Source: Phycisphaerales bacterium
GTDB taxonomy: Bacteria > Planctomycetota > Phycisphaerae > UBA1845
Assembly: GCA_020639095.1 (NCBI GenBank)
Contig: JACKHH010000022.1
Coordinates: 1-61,151 of the forward strand
Direction: 5' to 3'
DNA: 61,151 nucleotides
Below the pieces are notes generated by a model. It made no database searches and was not told the origin of the DNA. It saw nothing but the letters and a program-made list of their open reading frames with translations. Positions 45,649 to 54,712 of this stretch are shown in pieces. The translations under genes were made by a program, and so were the position numbers. Each line of letters opens with the position of its first letter. The first letter of the stretch is position 1.

Positions 45649-47832
45649 TTATTCCACCAACTGCGTGGCGCAGAGCGTGGCGTAGGGTTCGCAGCGGGCC
45701 AGCAGTTCTTCGTGCGTGCCCGAGTCGATGATCCTGCCTGAATCCATCACGATGATGCGTTTCGCGAAGCGGATCGTGCTCAGGCGGTGCGCGATGAGGA
45801 TCGTGGTTTTCCCCTCGGAGATCTCGCGGATCGCGTCCTGGATCTTGCGCTCCGATTCGCTGTCGATTTGGCTGGTGGCTTCGTCGAAAATGAGGATCGG
45901 CGCGTTGCGATAGATCGCCCGCGCGATGCACAGCCGCTGCCGCTGCCCGCCCGAAAGCGTTGAACCCTGGTCACCAGCAAGCTCATCGTACGCGCCGGTC
46001 TTGGCGCGGATGAACTCGTCCGCGTGGGCTTGCCGCGCCGCGTCCATGATGCGATCGCGCGACGCATTTCGCGATCCGTACGCGATGTTCTCCGCGAGCG
46101 ACATCGCAAACACCACCGGGTCCTGCGTCACCACGCTGATCTGCTTGCGCAGGCTGCGCAGCGTCACGTTGCGAATGTTGCGGCCGTCGAACGTGACGAC
46201 GCCTTCCTGCGGATCGTAGAAACGGTTGAGCAAACGCGTCAGCGTGGTCTTGCCACTGCCATTGCCACCGACGATCGCCACCGTCTCACCGCACGCGATC
46301 GACACGCTCACGTCGCGCAGCGCCGGCTCCGGCGCGTTCGGATAGGTGAAGGTCACGTGATCGAGGCGAATCTCCTCGGCAAGCGGTGGAATCTCGATCG
46401 CCCCTTCGCTCAGTTCCTCTTCCTCCGGCGCGTCGAGCACGCTGAAGATGCGCGTGGAGGCCGCGGTTGAACGCATCACGCGTGGGTACACGTCCGACAT
46501 TTTCCGCAGCGGATCGATCAACATGCCCAGCAGCAGCACCAGCGTTGCGAAATCCTCAATCCGCACCTTCTCCATGATCACCTGCGACCCGAGCCACACG
46601 GTGACGGCTGCGATGCCGACGATCGCGAGCACCTCCAGCAAGGGACGCAGAAACGCCTCCAGCCGCACAATCCGCAGCATGTGTACGAACATCTTGCGGT
46701 CGATCTGCCAGAGACGCTTGCGTTCGATGTTCTCCGCGCCGTACGCCTTGACCACGCCGATCGCGTTCAGCGTGCTGCTCAATGCTCCGATCATCACGCC
46801 GTAAATCTGAAGCAGCCGCCGGTTGGCTTTGCGGATCTTGCGGCCGATCACGAGAAAGATGAGCACCGCCGCCGGCGCGACGACAAGCAGCGCGAGCGTC
46901 AGGCGCGCGTCGACCCACAACGCGGCGATCAGCAGGAAGAAGGCTTTGATCGGTTCGCGGAGCAGCTTACCGAAAAGCGCCATCAACCCGCGCTGAATCT
47001 CCTGCGCGTCCTGCACGAAGCGCGAAACAATATCCGCGACGTCGCTCGCGAAGAACGCCATTGGCAGGCGCAGCACTTTGCGGTAGAGCATTCGTCGCAG
47101 GTCCATGACGCCGCGAAGCACGCCAACACCGACGTAGTATTGCGAAATGAAGCGGGCGACGTTGCTGAGGATCGCAATCAGCACAACGAAGCCAAGCACC
47201 CAAATCAGCGTGTACACGCGATCGCTGCGCTGCTGCGGACGCGGAATCATTGACACCACCGCGCGCAGCGCCCGCCATTTCGTGGACGCGCGCTTGAGCG
47301 GTAGTGTCACCACTTGCGTACCATCCGCGGCTGAGGACAGTACGAACAAACTTGCACCCGTCGCAGCCCGATCGTTGGCAACGGCTTGGCAGAGATCGTG
47401 TGCAGTCCAGTGGTCCGCCGCTTCCGGCGCGTCTTGCGACCCCCCTTCCGGATTTTCGTGCGCGAGCGTGAATCCGACGACGCGGTCGCCAGGACTCAGC
47501 GTGACCCCCTCAGCCGATGGCGCTGCTTTCGACTTGATGACACGGTATGCGTCATCGTCCCAGACCAATTCGACGCGCATGCGGTCGCGCGTGACCGACT
47601 GGTCGATCCAGCCATGCAGCCCCTCGTCGGTAAGCATGACCTTGAGCACCGGCAGTACGCCAATGATGCTCACCGAGTGCAGCATGCCGAAGACGATCGA
47701 CGAGAGCAGGCCGATGATGATGAACCGACGATGCGGCCAGACCAGTTGCAGCGTCCGCCGCGACTCGGGTGAGCGCAGACTTCCGCCCGTGGCGCGGTTC
47801 TTTTCGTCAGCGGTGATGAGTTTGCCGTCCAT
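45649..47832 (-). CDS. MsbA-type ABC exporter with PDZ-like periplasmic insertion
   Basis: The 727-residue half-transporter has a fused membrane and ATPase domain. TM1 is about 36-67. Residues about 88-182 form a soluble segment that reads like a PDZ domain (GVTLSPGDRVVGF; helix TAHDLCQAVAN; final strand TQVVTLPLK), then TM2 from about 206. The ATPase has Walker A GGNGSGKT (522-529), Q-loop TQDPVVF, signature TLSGGQRQR (625-633), Walker B ILIFDE and a D-loop SQID. It is expected to homodimerise and export lipid, glycolipid or drug. Usual MsbA proteins are near 580 residues, so the extra 140 are the insertion. It follows a lipoprotein gene on the same strand (72-base gap). Confidence 0.9.
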   Translation of the reverse strand: MDGKLITADEKNRATGGSLRSPESRRTLQLVWPHRRFIIIGLLSSIVFGMLHSVSIIGVLPVLKVMLTDEGLHGWIDQSVTRDRMRVELVWDDDAYRVIKSKAAPSAEGVTLSPGDRVVGFTLAHENPEGGSQDAPEAADHWTAHDLCQAVANDRAATGASLFVLSSAADGTQVVTLPLKRASTKWRALRAVVSMIPRPQQRSDRVYTLIWVLGFVVLIAILSNVARFISQYYVGVGVLRGVMDLRRMLYRKVLRLPMAFFASDVADIVSRFVQDAQEIQRGLMALFGKLLREPIKAFFLLIAALWVDARLTLALLVVAPAAVLIFLVIGRKIRKANRRLLQIYGVMIGALSSTLNAIGVVKAYGAENIERKRLWQIDRKMFVHMLRIVRLEAFLRPLLEVLAIVGIAAVTVWLGSQVIMEKVRIEDFATLVLLLGMLIDPLRKMSDVYPRVMRSTAASTRIFSVLDAPEEEELSEGAIEIPPLAEEIRLDHVTFTYPNAPEPALRDVSVSIACGETVAIVGGNGSGKTTLTRLLNRFYDPQEGVVTFDGRNIRNVTLRSLRKQISVVTQDPVVFAMSLAENIAYGSRNASRDRIMDAARQAHADEFIRAKTGAYDELAGDQGSTLSGGQRQRLCIARAIYRNAPILIFDEATSQIDSESERKIQDAIREISEGKTTILIAHRLSTIRFAKRIIVMDSGRIIDSGTHEELLARCEPYATLCATQLVE

Positions 47833-47904
47833 GAAAGCGTGGAAGTGTACCGCGTCCGGTCGATACGGGCCATTGTCACGGTCCGCACCAATCCTGCGCG
47901 CGTG

Positions 47905-48552
47905 CTAGTTGTCGTTATTGTCTCGTTTCTCGGTTGACTGGGCGGGTTGAACCGCGTTGCTCGACGCTTCCGCAGTGGTTCCGTTGGTGTCGGCGTCGGT
48001 ATTGTGTCGCTTGGCGAACTGTGCCTTGAGCGCTCGGGCTTCGCGGCGCGGGGGCGTGGCGATGCGCCATTGTTCGCCTTCCTTCCGCAGCAGGAGCACA
48101 ACATCGCGTTGCGGCTTCACGTCGCGACGCGTCTCGGGAATGCGGTTGGGGTCGAGTTCGATCAGGCAGTGTACCAGGTAGACGATTTCGTCGTCCCGCG
48201 TCCGCCGCTTCTCCACGTCGAGGATGGTGATCTTCCGCGCCGCACGAAACCCGAGTCGAAATTCCTGCTCGCCCAGCGGCTGCTCCAGTGCGCTCCACAG
48301 CAGGCGAAACGACTCGTAGTCCTCCGCCATCGACACTTTGATCGCACGCTCGATGAACGCGTTGACGGTTGGATCGTCCGTCTTGAGCGACTCGGGAAAC
48401 ACGACAAGCGAGTCTGCCGAGTTGGCATCGCCGTGGGCGGTGATTTCCGCAGAGGTATCCCGTTCGCACCCGAGCGTCCCGCAAAGCAGCACAGGTAGCA
48501 GGGCCAACCACCATCCGGATGTGCCCCCCGGGCGCGTAAGTCCAGCAAACAT
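47905..48552 (-). CDS. Lipoprotein of unknown function, upstream of ABC exporter
   Basis: This encodes 215 residues from ATG 48552 (48558 is also possible). The lipobox LCGTLGC ends the signal peptide. The mature part has an alpha/beta-like core of about 150 residues (motif IKVSMAEDYESFRLLWSALE; VYLVHCLIELDPNRIPETRRD) and a polar low-complexity tail. It shares strand and a 72-base gap with the ABC exporter, so a role as an exporter accessory is plausible but only inferred. No enzyme motif is seen. Confidence 0.7.
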   Translation of the reverse strand: MFAGLTRPGGTSGWWLALLPVLLCGTLGCERDTSAEITAHGDANSADSLVVFPESLKTDDPTVNAFIERAIKVSMAEDYESFRLLWSALEQPLGEQEFRLGFRAARKITILDVEKRRTRDDEIVYLVHCLIELDPNRIPETRRDVKPQRDVVLLLRKEGEQWRIATPPRREARALKAQFAKRHNTDADTNGTTAEASSNAVQPAQSTEKRDNNDN

Positions 48553-48817
48553 AAGCAATTCCCGATAATATCGTGTGCGGCAACATCATAGCCCGCTTGC
48601 GGGAAGGCGGCAATTGACGCTCCACCCGCCCGGGCATCGTCGCCACCGACTCGCACCGGGGTGGATTCGCGGATTGGCGAGCGATTCACGTCGGGCTGAC
48701 AACTCCCGACGATCCGTGACGAGAAGCTACCCGGACCTGGCCACGTGAGCAACTATCCTAGGCAGTCTGGATAAATCAGACGAACCGGGATGATCCGGAA
48801 TCACCAAGGAGCAATTG

Positions 48818-51511
48818 ATGTACCAGAGAACTAACGACATTGATCGGATTCGCCGCGCATTCGTGCTCCCGGCGATGGTGCTCACTGGTTTGCTCGCGCT
48901 GGCACCGGCTGCTCGCGCCGGCGACGACGAGAAGGAGAAACCAGAATACCCGCCGTTTGAAGAGGTCACCAAAGACTTCACGCAGATCGACGGATTCTTC
49001 CCGCTCTACTACGAGGCGAAGACCGACCGACTGCTCGCGGTGATTCCGCAGAAGCTGATCGGTACCGATTTCCTCATCGCGCGCAGCTTCGCCGCCGGTG
49101 GGAGTTTCACGGGCAATCAGTTCGGTCACTCGCTGGTTCACTGGGAAGAGTTCAACAAGAAGCTGCTGCTCGTCGAACCGGAGTTGCGCCGCATTCGCGA
49201 CAAAAAGTCGACGCTGGAAGACGTTATTGATCGCACCTACACCGACACCGTCGTGCTCACCACGCCGATCGTCACCAAGCGCGGCAACGACCCGGTCATC
49301 GACCTCGACAGTATTTTCAAGCGCGACACCGACAACATCGGCCAGTTCATCGGCGGCAAGGTCGACCCCTCGATCAGCAAGTGGGTCAAGAAGAAAGGCT
49401 TTGAGAACAACGTCGAACTCGCCGTGGAAGCAGTCTTCATGTCGCCCGACGGCGGCAACAAAGCCACCATCCACTACAGCCTCTCGCGACTCCCGGAAAA
49501 CGACTACCAGCCGCGTGAAGCCGACGACCGCATTGGCTATTTCCTAACCGCGCGGCAGGACTGGAACACCGACCACGACGCGCACACCACGTTCAAACGC
49601 TACATCCATCGTTGGCGGCTGCGGAAGGCGGAACCGGACAAAGCCGTCTCCGACGTACACCCCGACGATCAGATTGTCTTCTACATCGAGAAGACGGTGC
49701 CGGTGAAGTTCCGCCGCTACATCCGTGAAGGCATCGAGATGTGGAACACCGCCTTCGAGAAAGCGGGCCTGCGGAACGCCGTCGTTGTTCGCCAGCAGAC
49801 CGACTCAAACGAATTCGCCAACATCGATCCCGAAGACGTGAACTACAACTTCTTCCGCTGGATCGTCAGCGGGCGGGCGTTCGCACGCGGCCCGAGTCGC
49901 GCGAATCCGCGTACGGGACAGATCCTCGACGCCGACATCATCATGGACGACTCAATCGTTCGCGTGTGGTATGACCGCTACGACCGCTTGATGGCCACCG
50001 GCCCGGCAACTGCCGCGGACGCGCAGCTCAGCGCGTTCCTCGACGCCCATCCGGAGTGGCGCTACCAGTCCGCGGAGGAGCGGTTGATGCCCGGCTTCGA
50101 GCCGGTCGAACACAATACGCTTGAGTTCGAACCGATCGAGTCACACCTCTTCAGCCACGGCGAGAAATACGACACGTGCAGCTATGCCAATGGCGTCGCA
50201 CACGAGATGTGCCTGGGCATGGCACTGCTCGGCGCGGAGAACACGCTGGGTATCAATCGCGACGAATACGTCGGGCAGTGGATCAGGTTGGTCGCGTGCC
50301 ACGAGGTGGGCCACACGCTCGGATTGCGCCACAACTTCAAAGCCAGTTCCTGGCTGCCGCTTGAGGCGATCCTGGCAGCGGACAACCCCGAGGTGCCGAC
50401 GACCGGTTCGGTGATGGACTACAACCCAGCCGTGTACAATCTGGACCACACTCCGCGCAAGGCGTACCTCTCGCAGGTCGTCGGACCGTACGACAATATC
50501 GCGATCGAGTACGGTTATCGCATTCCCACCGGCGACGAGAAGGAAGGCGAAATGCTGGCGAAGATCGCGTCCGGTCTGCCGGCGGCTGGCCTGGATTTCT
50601 CAACCGACGAAAACAGCAGCTTCCTCGCGCCCGACCCGCTGGTGAACGCGTACGACCACAGCAACGACCCCGTGGCGTGGGCGGCGTATCGCATGGACCT
50701 CGTCGACGGCCTGCGCAAGGACATGGCCAGTTGGGCGATCAAGGACGGTGAGAGCTTCGCTCGACTTCGCAGCCAGTTCGACATGCTGCTCTTCGAATAC
50801 AGCCGGACGGCGCGTTTTGCAGCCCGTGTCATTGGCGGACAGTACCTGCACCGTGCGCACCGCGGCGATCCTGAAGCGCCCGCGCCGATCGAAATCATCC
50901 CCGCGAAGTTGCAACGCGACGCCTTGGCATTTCTCAACAGCCGGGTGCTCTCCGCGTCCGCAATGCAGTTCGACCCCGCGCTGCTCAACCAACTTGCGCC
51001 GGGACGCTGGGCCCACTGGGGTAGCGATGAGTACGACTCGCAGGAAGACTACCCAGTACACGAGCGCATCGCGGCGATGCAGTATTGGGTGCTCTTCCAC
51101 CTGACCAACCCGGTGACGGTCCGCCGCGTGTACGACGCGGAACTCAAGGTACCAGCCGGTGAAGATGCGATGACAGTCGCGTCGTTGATCGAAGAGGTCG
51201 CGGACACCGTGTGGTCGGAACTCGGCACGACGCCGTCCGGCAGCTACACGCCGCGCAACCCGCTCATCCCGAGCATCCGCCGCAACTTGCAGCGCGAACA
51301 TCTGCAAATGCTCACGCGCCTGGTGATGTCGCGGGAAAATGGCGCCTATCCACCGGATGCGATCGCCGTCGCGCGGCAAACGCTCGGCAACCTCCGCGAG
51401 CGGATCTCGAAGTGGGCGTCGTCGGCACCAGTCGATACCGCAACCCGCGCCCACCTGGTTGATTCGGTCGCACGCATCGACAAGGCGCTGGACGCAAGCT
51501 ACGAATTGTAG
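48818..51511 (+). CDS. Secreted zinc metalloprotease, met-zincin (DUF5117/DUF4953 type)
   Basis: The 897-residue product starts at ATG 48818, just after a TTG, with AAGGAG seven bases upstream. The signal peptide ends near RAGDDE. The catalytic motif is HEVGHTLGLRH (H495, E496, H499, H505). The N-terminal domains (from PPFEEVTKDFTQIDGFFPLY) and the ADIIMDDSIVRVWYDRY region match the large conserved met-zincin family, annotated with DUF5117/DUF5118 in databases. Members are exported; substrates are largely unknown. The catalytic site is intact. Confidence 0.88.
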   Translation: MYQRTNDIDRIRRAFVLPAMVLTGLLALAPAARAGDDEKEKPEYPPFEEVTKDFTQIDGFFPLYYEAKTDRLLAVIPQKLIGTDFLIARSFAAGGSFTGNQFGHSLVHWEEFNKKLLLVEPELRRIRDKKSTLEDVIDRTYTDTVVLTTPIVTKRGNDPVIDLDSIFKRDTDNIGQFIGGKVDPSISKWVKKKGFENNVELAVEAVFMSPDGGNKATIHYSLSRLPENDYQPREADDRIGYFLTARQDWNTDHDAHTTFKRYIHRWRLRKAEPDKAVSDVHPDDQIVFYIEKTVPVKFRRYIREGIEMWNTAFEKAGLRNAVVVRQQTDSNEFANIDPEDVNYNFFRWIVSGRAFARGPSRANPRTGQILDADIIMDDSIVRVWYDRYDRLMATGPATAADAQLSAFLDAHPEWRYQSAEERLMPGFEPVEHNTLEFEPIESHLFSHGEKYDTCSYANGVAHEMCLGMALLGAENTLGINRDEYVGQWIRLVACHEVGHTLGLRHNFKASSWLPLEAILAADNPEVPTTGSVMDYNPAVYNLDHTPRKAYLSQVVGPYDNIAIEYGYRIPTGDEKEGEMLAKIASGLPAAGLDFSTDENSSFLAPDPLVNAYDHSNDPVAWAAYRMDLVDGLRKDMASWAIKDGESFARLRSQFDMLLFEYSRTARFAARVIGGQYLHRAHRGDPEAPAPIEIIPAKLQRDALAFLNSRVLSASAMQFDPALLNQLAPGRWAHWGSDEYDSQEDYPVHERIAAMQYWVLFHLTNPVTVRRVYDAELKVPAGEDAMTVASLIEEVADTVWSELGTTPSGSYTPRNPLIPSIRRNLQREHLQMLTRLVMSRENGAYPPDAIAVARQTLGNLRERISKWASSAPVDTATRAHLVDSVARIDKALDASYEL

Positions 51512-51604
51512 CCGGATGGCGGGTCAGGCAGCTCTGACGCTGCCGTGGGACTGCCGCCGAGTTTCGATTTGCGGCGCCCCCATTGGGGTTGGATTATTCG
51601 TCGT

Positions 51605-51645
51605 CAGTAGCCCAGGGTAGTCGCCTTGCGACGACTCTGGGCTAC
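51605..51645. repeat. Palindromic repeat family F (TAGCCCAG...CTGGGCTA)
   Basis: AGTAGCCCAGGGTAGTCG and CGACGACTCTGGGCTACT form a near-perfect hairpin with a five-base loop and two mismatches in the stem. It lies 94 bases after the met-zincin gene and has no T-tract. Confidence 0.75.
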
Positions 51646-51698
51646 TTGCTGAAATGCCCTTCGCGCATTCAAGCCCAAAGGCCTGCCGACACAATTGT

Positions 51699-51727
51699 TT
51701 GATTCGCTTGGTTCGACGGGCTAGGAT
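51699..51727 (+). promoter_or_regulatory. Possible promoter of the prepilin-like gene
   Basis: TTGATT (51699-51704), a 17-base spacer and TAGGAT (51722-51727) form a fair promoter. Initiation would fall near 51734, three bases after the only canonical start codon (TTG 51731) of the gene, so that TTG would be left out of the mRNA. Confidence 0.4.
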
Positions 51728-51730
51728 CAT

Positions 51731-52630
51731 TTGACGGCGCAAACCACGTACGCACCTACCCAGGAGACCGGTATCATTCTCATCACCGATCCCCAGACAT
51801 CGCAACAGCGCGCAACGCATCGACGCCATGCGTTTACCCTCATCGAATTGCTCGTGGTGATTTCGATCATCGCGCTCTTGATTTCGATTCTCTTGCCATC
51901 GTTAAGCCGGGCACGCGATCAGGGCAAGGGCGTCGTCTGTCTCGCCCGGCTGCACGAGTTCGGCACCGCGTTCGCGTCGTACGAGAACATCAGCAACGAT
52001 CAATTGCCCCCCGCGCTCTGGTCGCCCGGCGAGTGCGACACGCACAACCGGCCCATACGCTACGGCTGGGAGGAACTCATCTTCCAGTTCGTCTACAAAG
52101 AAGACGTCGACCCGTTCCTCGACGACGGGCACAATGTGGATTTCCCCGTACAGCGAAACCTCGATGCCGAACGCTGGGCGAAGTACTTCCTCTGCAAAGC
52201 CAGCTCGTACAACAGCGAAAACGCCGGGCACTACCGCGTGTACCTCCCCTCATGGGCGGACGGCACGTATGGCTTGAACACCGATGGCACGTACGATGAA
52301 TCGAACGGCGCCGATCCGGAATTCTCCGTACCCCGCACAGCCCTGAGCCCCAAAGCCATGCTGCTCGGCGACAGCAACGAACGTTCGCATCGCGGCGACG
52401 GCGATTCCAGCAACCTGCACGAGGGCGACGACGGAAGCTTCATCGACGCCGGCGAAGCCAACGAAGCCGGTCCCACCGGCCAAGACGGCAACCGCTTCTC
52501 CGATCGCCACTACGGCGGAACCAACTACCTCTTCCAGGATTTCCACGCCGAGTGGAGCACCAGCCTCCGCAAAAAACTCGCCCGCGACTGGGATCAGAAC
52601 GGTGTCGACGACATCGATTACGCACCGTGA
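51731..52630 (+). CDS. Prepilin-type processed protein (DUF1559-like)
   Basis: Up to 299 residues. HAFTLIELLVVISIIALL is the prepilin cleavage/methylation motif with its membrane helix; PilD-type peptidase would cut before FTLIE. Near the C-terminus RHYGGTNYLFQDFHAEW resembles the H-x9-DG domain of planctomycetal pseudopilins. No ATG or GTG in frame precedes the motif. TTG 51731 lacks a ribosome binding site, whereas AGGAGA (51762-51767) is followed by ATC (51773) and ATT (51776) at suitable spacing, so a rare start is possible. Family members are pseudopilin-like surface or secretion components; the partner apparatus is not in this window. Confidence 0.8.
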   Translation: MTAQTTYAPTQETGIILITDPQTSQQRATHRRHAFTLIELLVVISIIALLISILLPSLSRARDQGKGVVCLARLHEFGTAFASYENISNDQLPPALWSPGECDTHNRPIRYGWEELIFQFVYKEDVDPFLDDGHNVDFPVQRNLDAERWAKYFLCKASSYNSENAGHYRVYLPSWADGTYGLNTDGTYDESNGADPEFSVPRTALSPKAMLLGDSNERSHRGDGDSSNLHEGDDGSFIDAGEANEAGPTGQDGNRFSDRHYGGTNYLFQDFHAEWSTSLRKKLARDWDQNGVDDIDYAP

Positions 52631-52766
52631 TCACCCCACACGAACTCGCACAACTCGCCACAGGTCTGGATACGCATTCGCGCGGACCATCTGCTAAGCT
52701 CACGCACAGAAGTTGAACCGGAGCGACTTGCCGTAAGGCGTACGCAATTCGAGTAAGGGTACCCCC

Positions 52767-53843
52767 ATGTCAACGATAACATGCGTCCTGCTATCACTGG
52801 CCAGCGCGATGGCTGCGACTGGTGCTGACGGAAAGCTGACGCAGGCTGATGTGCAACACCTGCTCAACGACCACGTGCAATCAGGCACCACCGTCGGCAT
52901 GTCAGCCGCCATCATCGAGGGCGACGACGTGCAGTATTTCAACGCCGGCAAGTGCGCATACAGCTCCGACAAGCCGGTGACCGAGAGCACCATCTATGAA
53001 ATCGGGTCGATCACCAAGGTGTTCACCGCGCTGCTGCTCGCGGACATGGCCAACAAGGCCGAGGTCGGACTCGACGACGCGATTGATGGGTATTTCCCAA
53101 ACGGCATCACCCCGCCCAAACGCGATGGAAAATCGATCACGCTGCGTAACCTCGCGCAGCACGCGTCCAGCCTGCCGCGGCTGCCCGGAAACCTGTTCAA
53201 CGACGCGAACATGCTGGACCCCTACGCGAAGTACACGTCAGACAAACTGTTCGCGTTTCTCGACGGCTACGAACTGCCCCGCGCCATTGGTTCGGGTTAT
53301 GAATACTCCAACCTCGGTGTGGGCTTGCTCGGTGAATTGCTCGCCAGACGCGCACACAGCGATTACCCGTCGCTCGTGCGCACGCGAATATGCGACTTAC
53401 TCGGCATGTCGGATACATCGTTTGAAGTCCCGGCTGCGTCTCAAGATCGCGTCGCAACCGGCCATGTCGGTGTCGCCGAAGTCCCAGCCTGGCACATGGA
53501 TGCGCTTGCGGGATGCGGCGGACTGCACTCCACATGCACCGATCTTGTTCGCTTTATTCGAGCGCAGATGAACTGCAACGAATCGCCGTTGTGCCCAGCC
53601 ATCCGCACCTGCCTGGACCGCACCAACGAGTTCGCAACGAATTCAGCACGTACGACGGTGACGCTCGGCTGGCATGTGACCGAAACCAAGTCGGGAACCG
53701 TCTATTGGCACAACGGTGGAACCGGTGGGTTTCGCAGCTTCGTCGGTTTCGACCGCGAAAGGAAGCGTGGCGTGGTTGTGTTATCGAACTCCAAATCCAG
53801 CGTGGACGACATTGGGATGACGCTGGTCAAGGGAACCCAGTAG
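52767..53843 (+). CDS. Exported serine hydrolase, beta-lactamase/PBP-like fold
   Basis: The 358-residue product has a signal peptide ending near MAATGA. The active-site triad motifs are SITK (S81, K84), YSN (Y179-N181) and HNGGTGGF (around residue 312), typical of class C beta-lactamases, D-alanyl carboxypeptidases and esterases. The substrate class cannot be decided from sequence; resistance is not implied. It sits alone between the prepilin-like gene and purN, on the opposite strand to purN. Confidence 0.9.
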   Translation: MSTITCVLLSLASAMAATGADGKLTQADVQHLLNDHVQSGTTVGMSAAIIEGDDVQYFNAGKCAYSSDKPVTESTIYEIGSITKVFTALLLADMANKAEVGLDDAIDGYFPNGITPPKRDGKSITLRNLAQHASSLPRLPGNLFNDANMLDPYAKYTSDKLFAFLDGYELPRAIGSGYEYSNLGVGLLGELLARRAHSDYPSLVRTRICDLLGMSDTSFEVPAASQDRVATGHVGVAEVPAWHMDALAGCGGLHSTCTDLVRFIRAQMNCNESPLCPAIRTCLDRTNEFATNSARTTVTLGWHVTETKSGTVYWHNGGTGGFRSFVGFDRERKRGVVVLSNSKSSVDDIGMTLVKGTQ

Positions 53844-53895
53844 GAAGCCTCGGGCGATCTCTATCCCATCAAGAAACCGGCAGCGCAACCGCATG

Positions 53896-54507
53896 CTACG
53901 ACCGGGTGGGTGCGTTCACTCGGCTCTCGATGAGCATCCGCACCGCCTCCGGGTAGGCGACGATCTCCTGCTCGAACACGCGATGTGCCAGCGCATCCAC
54001 CGTGTCGCCCGGTAGCACCGGGACGCGACGCTGCAAGATGGTCGGGCCGTGGTCGTACTGATCGTCCGCAAAATGCACGGTGCATCCGCTTTCCGCTTCG
54101 CCGGCATCGAGCACCGCACGGTGCACATGGTCGCCGTAGTACCCCTTGCCGCCGAACTTGGGCAACAGGGCCGGGTGAATGTTGATCACGCGACCGGCGA
54201 AGTCGCTAGGAATTTCCCAGCGCGACAGAAACCCGCCCATGCACACCAGCTCGACGCGGGCGGCACGCAGCAGCTCGGCAATCCGCGCATGAAACTCGGG
54301 GCCAGGATGCGCGGAACGTTCGACCACCTCAACCGGTAGGCCCGCGTCGCGACACCGCGCCACCGCACCGGCAGACGCCCGCGAACTGATCACGACTGCC
54401 ACCCGCGCGTCCAGTTCGCCGCGCGTGATACACTCGTGCAGGTTAAGGATCGTCCGCCCGCCGCCGGAAACCAGCCCGCCGATTCGCAATGGTTCGCCGC
54501 GTGTCAT
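53896..54507 (-). CDS. purN: Phosphoribosylglycinamide formyltransferase PurN
   Basis: This encodes 203 residues from ATG 54507; the longer frame from 54645 reads repeat DNA. The folate/GAR-binding Rossmann fold starts RIGGLVSGGGRTILNL. The catalytic triad is INIHPALLPKF (Asn and His) and YDHGPTI (Asp). The enzyme transfers formyl from 10-formyl-THF to GAR in purine synthesis, in the cytoplasm. Other purine genes are not adjacent. Confidence 0.92.
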   Translation of the reverse strand: MTRGEPLRIGGLVSGGGRTILNLHECITRGELDARVAVVISSRASAGAVARCRDAGLPVEVVERSAHPGPEFHARIAELLRAARVELVCMGGFLSRWEIPSDFAGRVINIHPALLPKFGGKGYYGDHVHRAVLDAGEAESGCTVHFADDQYDHGPTILQRRVPVLPGDTVDALAHRVFEQEIVAYPEAVRMLIESRVNAPTRS

Positions 54508-54581
54508 CAAGCGGAGTATGGCCGCAATCGCAAATGCACGCCACCACCGATTCGCGAAGCTCAACACCAATCGCAGCGCAC

Positions 54582-54674
54582 CGGGTGGCACGGTCTTGCG
54601 CAGCAAGGCCGTGGTTGCCACCACGGTTGTACACGCACCCACCACGGCCTGACTTCGTCAGACCGTGCCACCCG
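54582..54674. repeat. Composite palindromic element, family B, copy 2 (inverted)
   Basis: CGGGTGGCACGGTCTTGCGC...AAGGCCGTGG and CCACGGCCTGA...TCAGACCGTGCCACCC are the reverse complement of the element at 39145, sharing both hairpins and outer ends but with a different centre about 15 bases longer. It lies between purN and the MATE gene. Confidence 0.85.
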
Positions 54675-54712
54675 CGCTATTGCATGCAAGTGGAATTCCA
54701 ATGAGCGAACCG

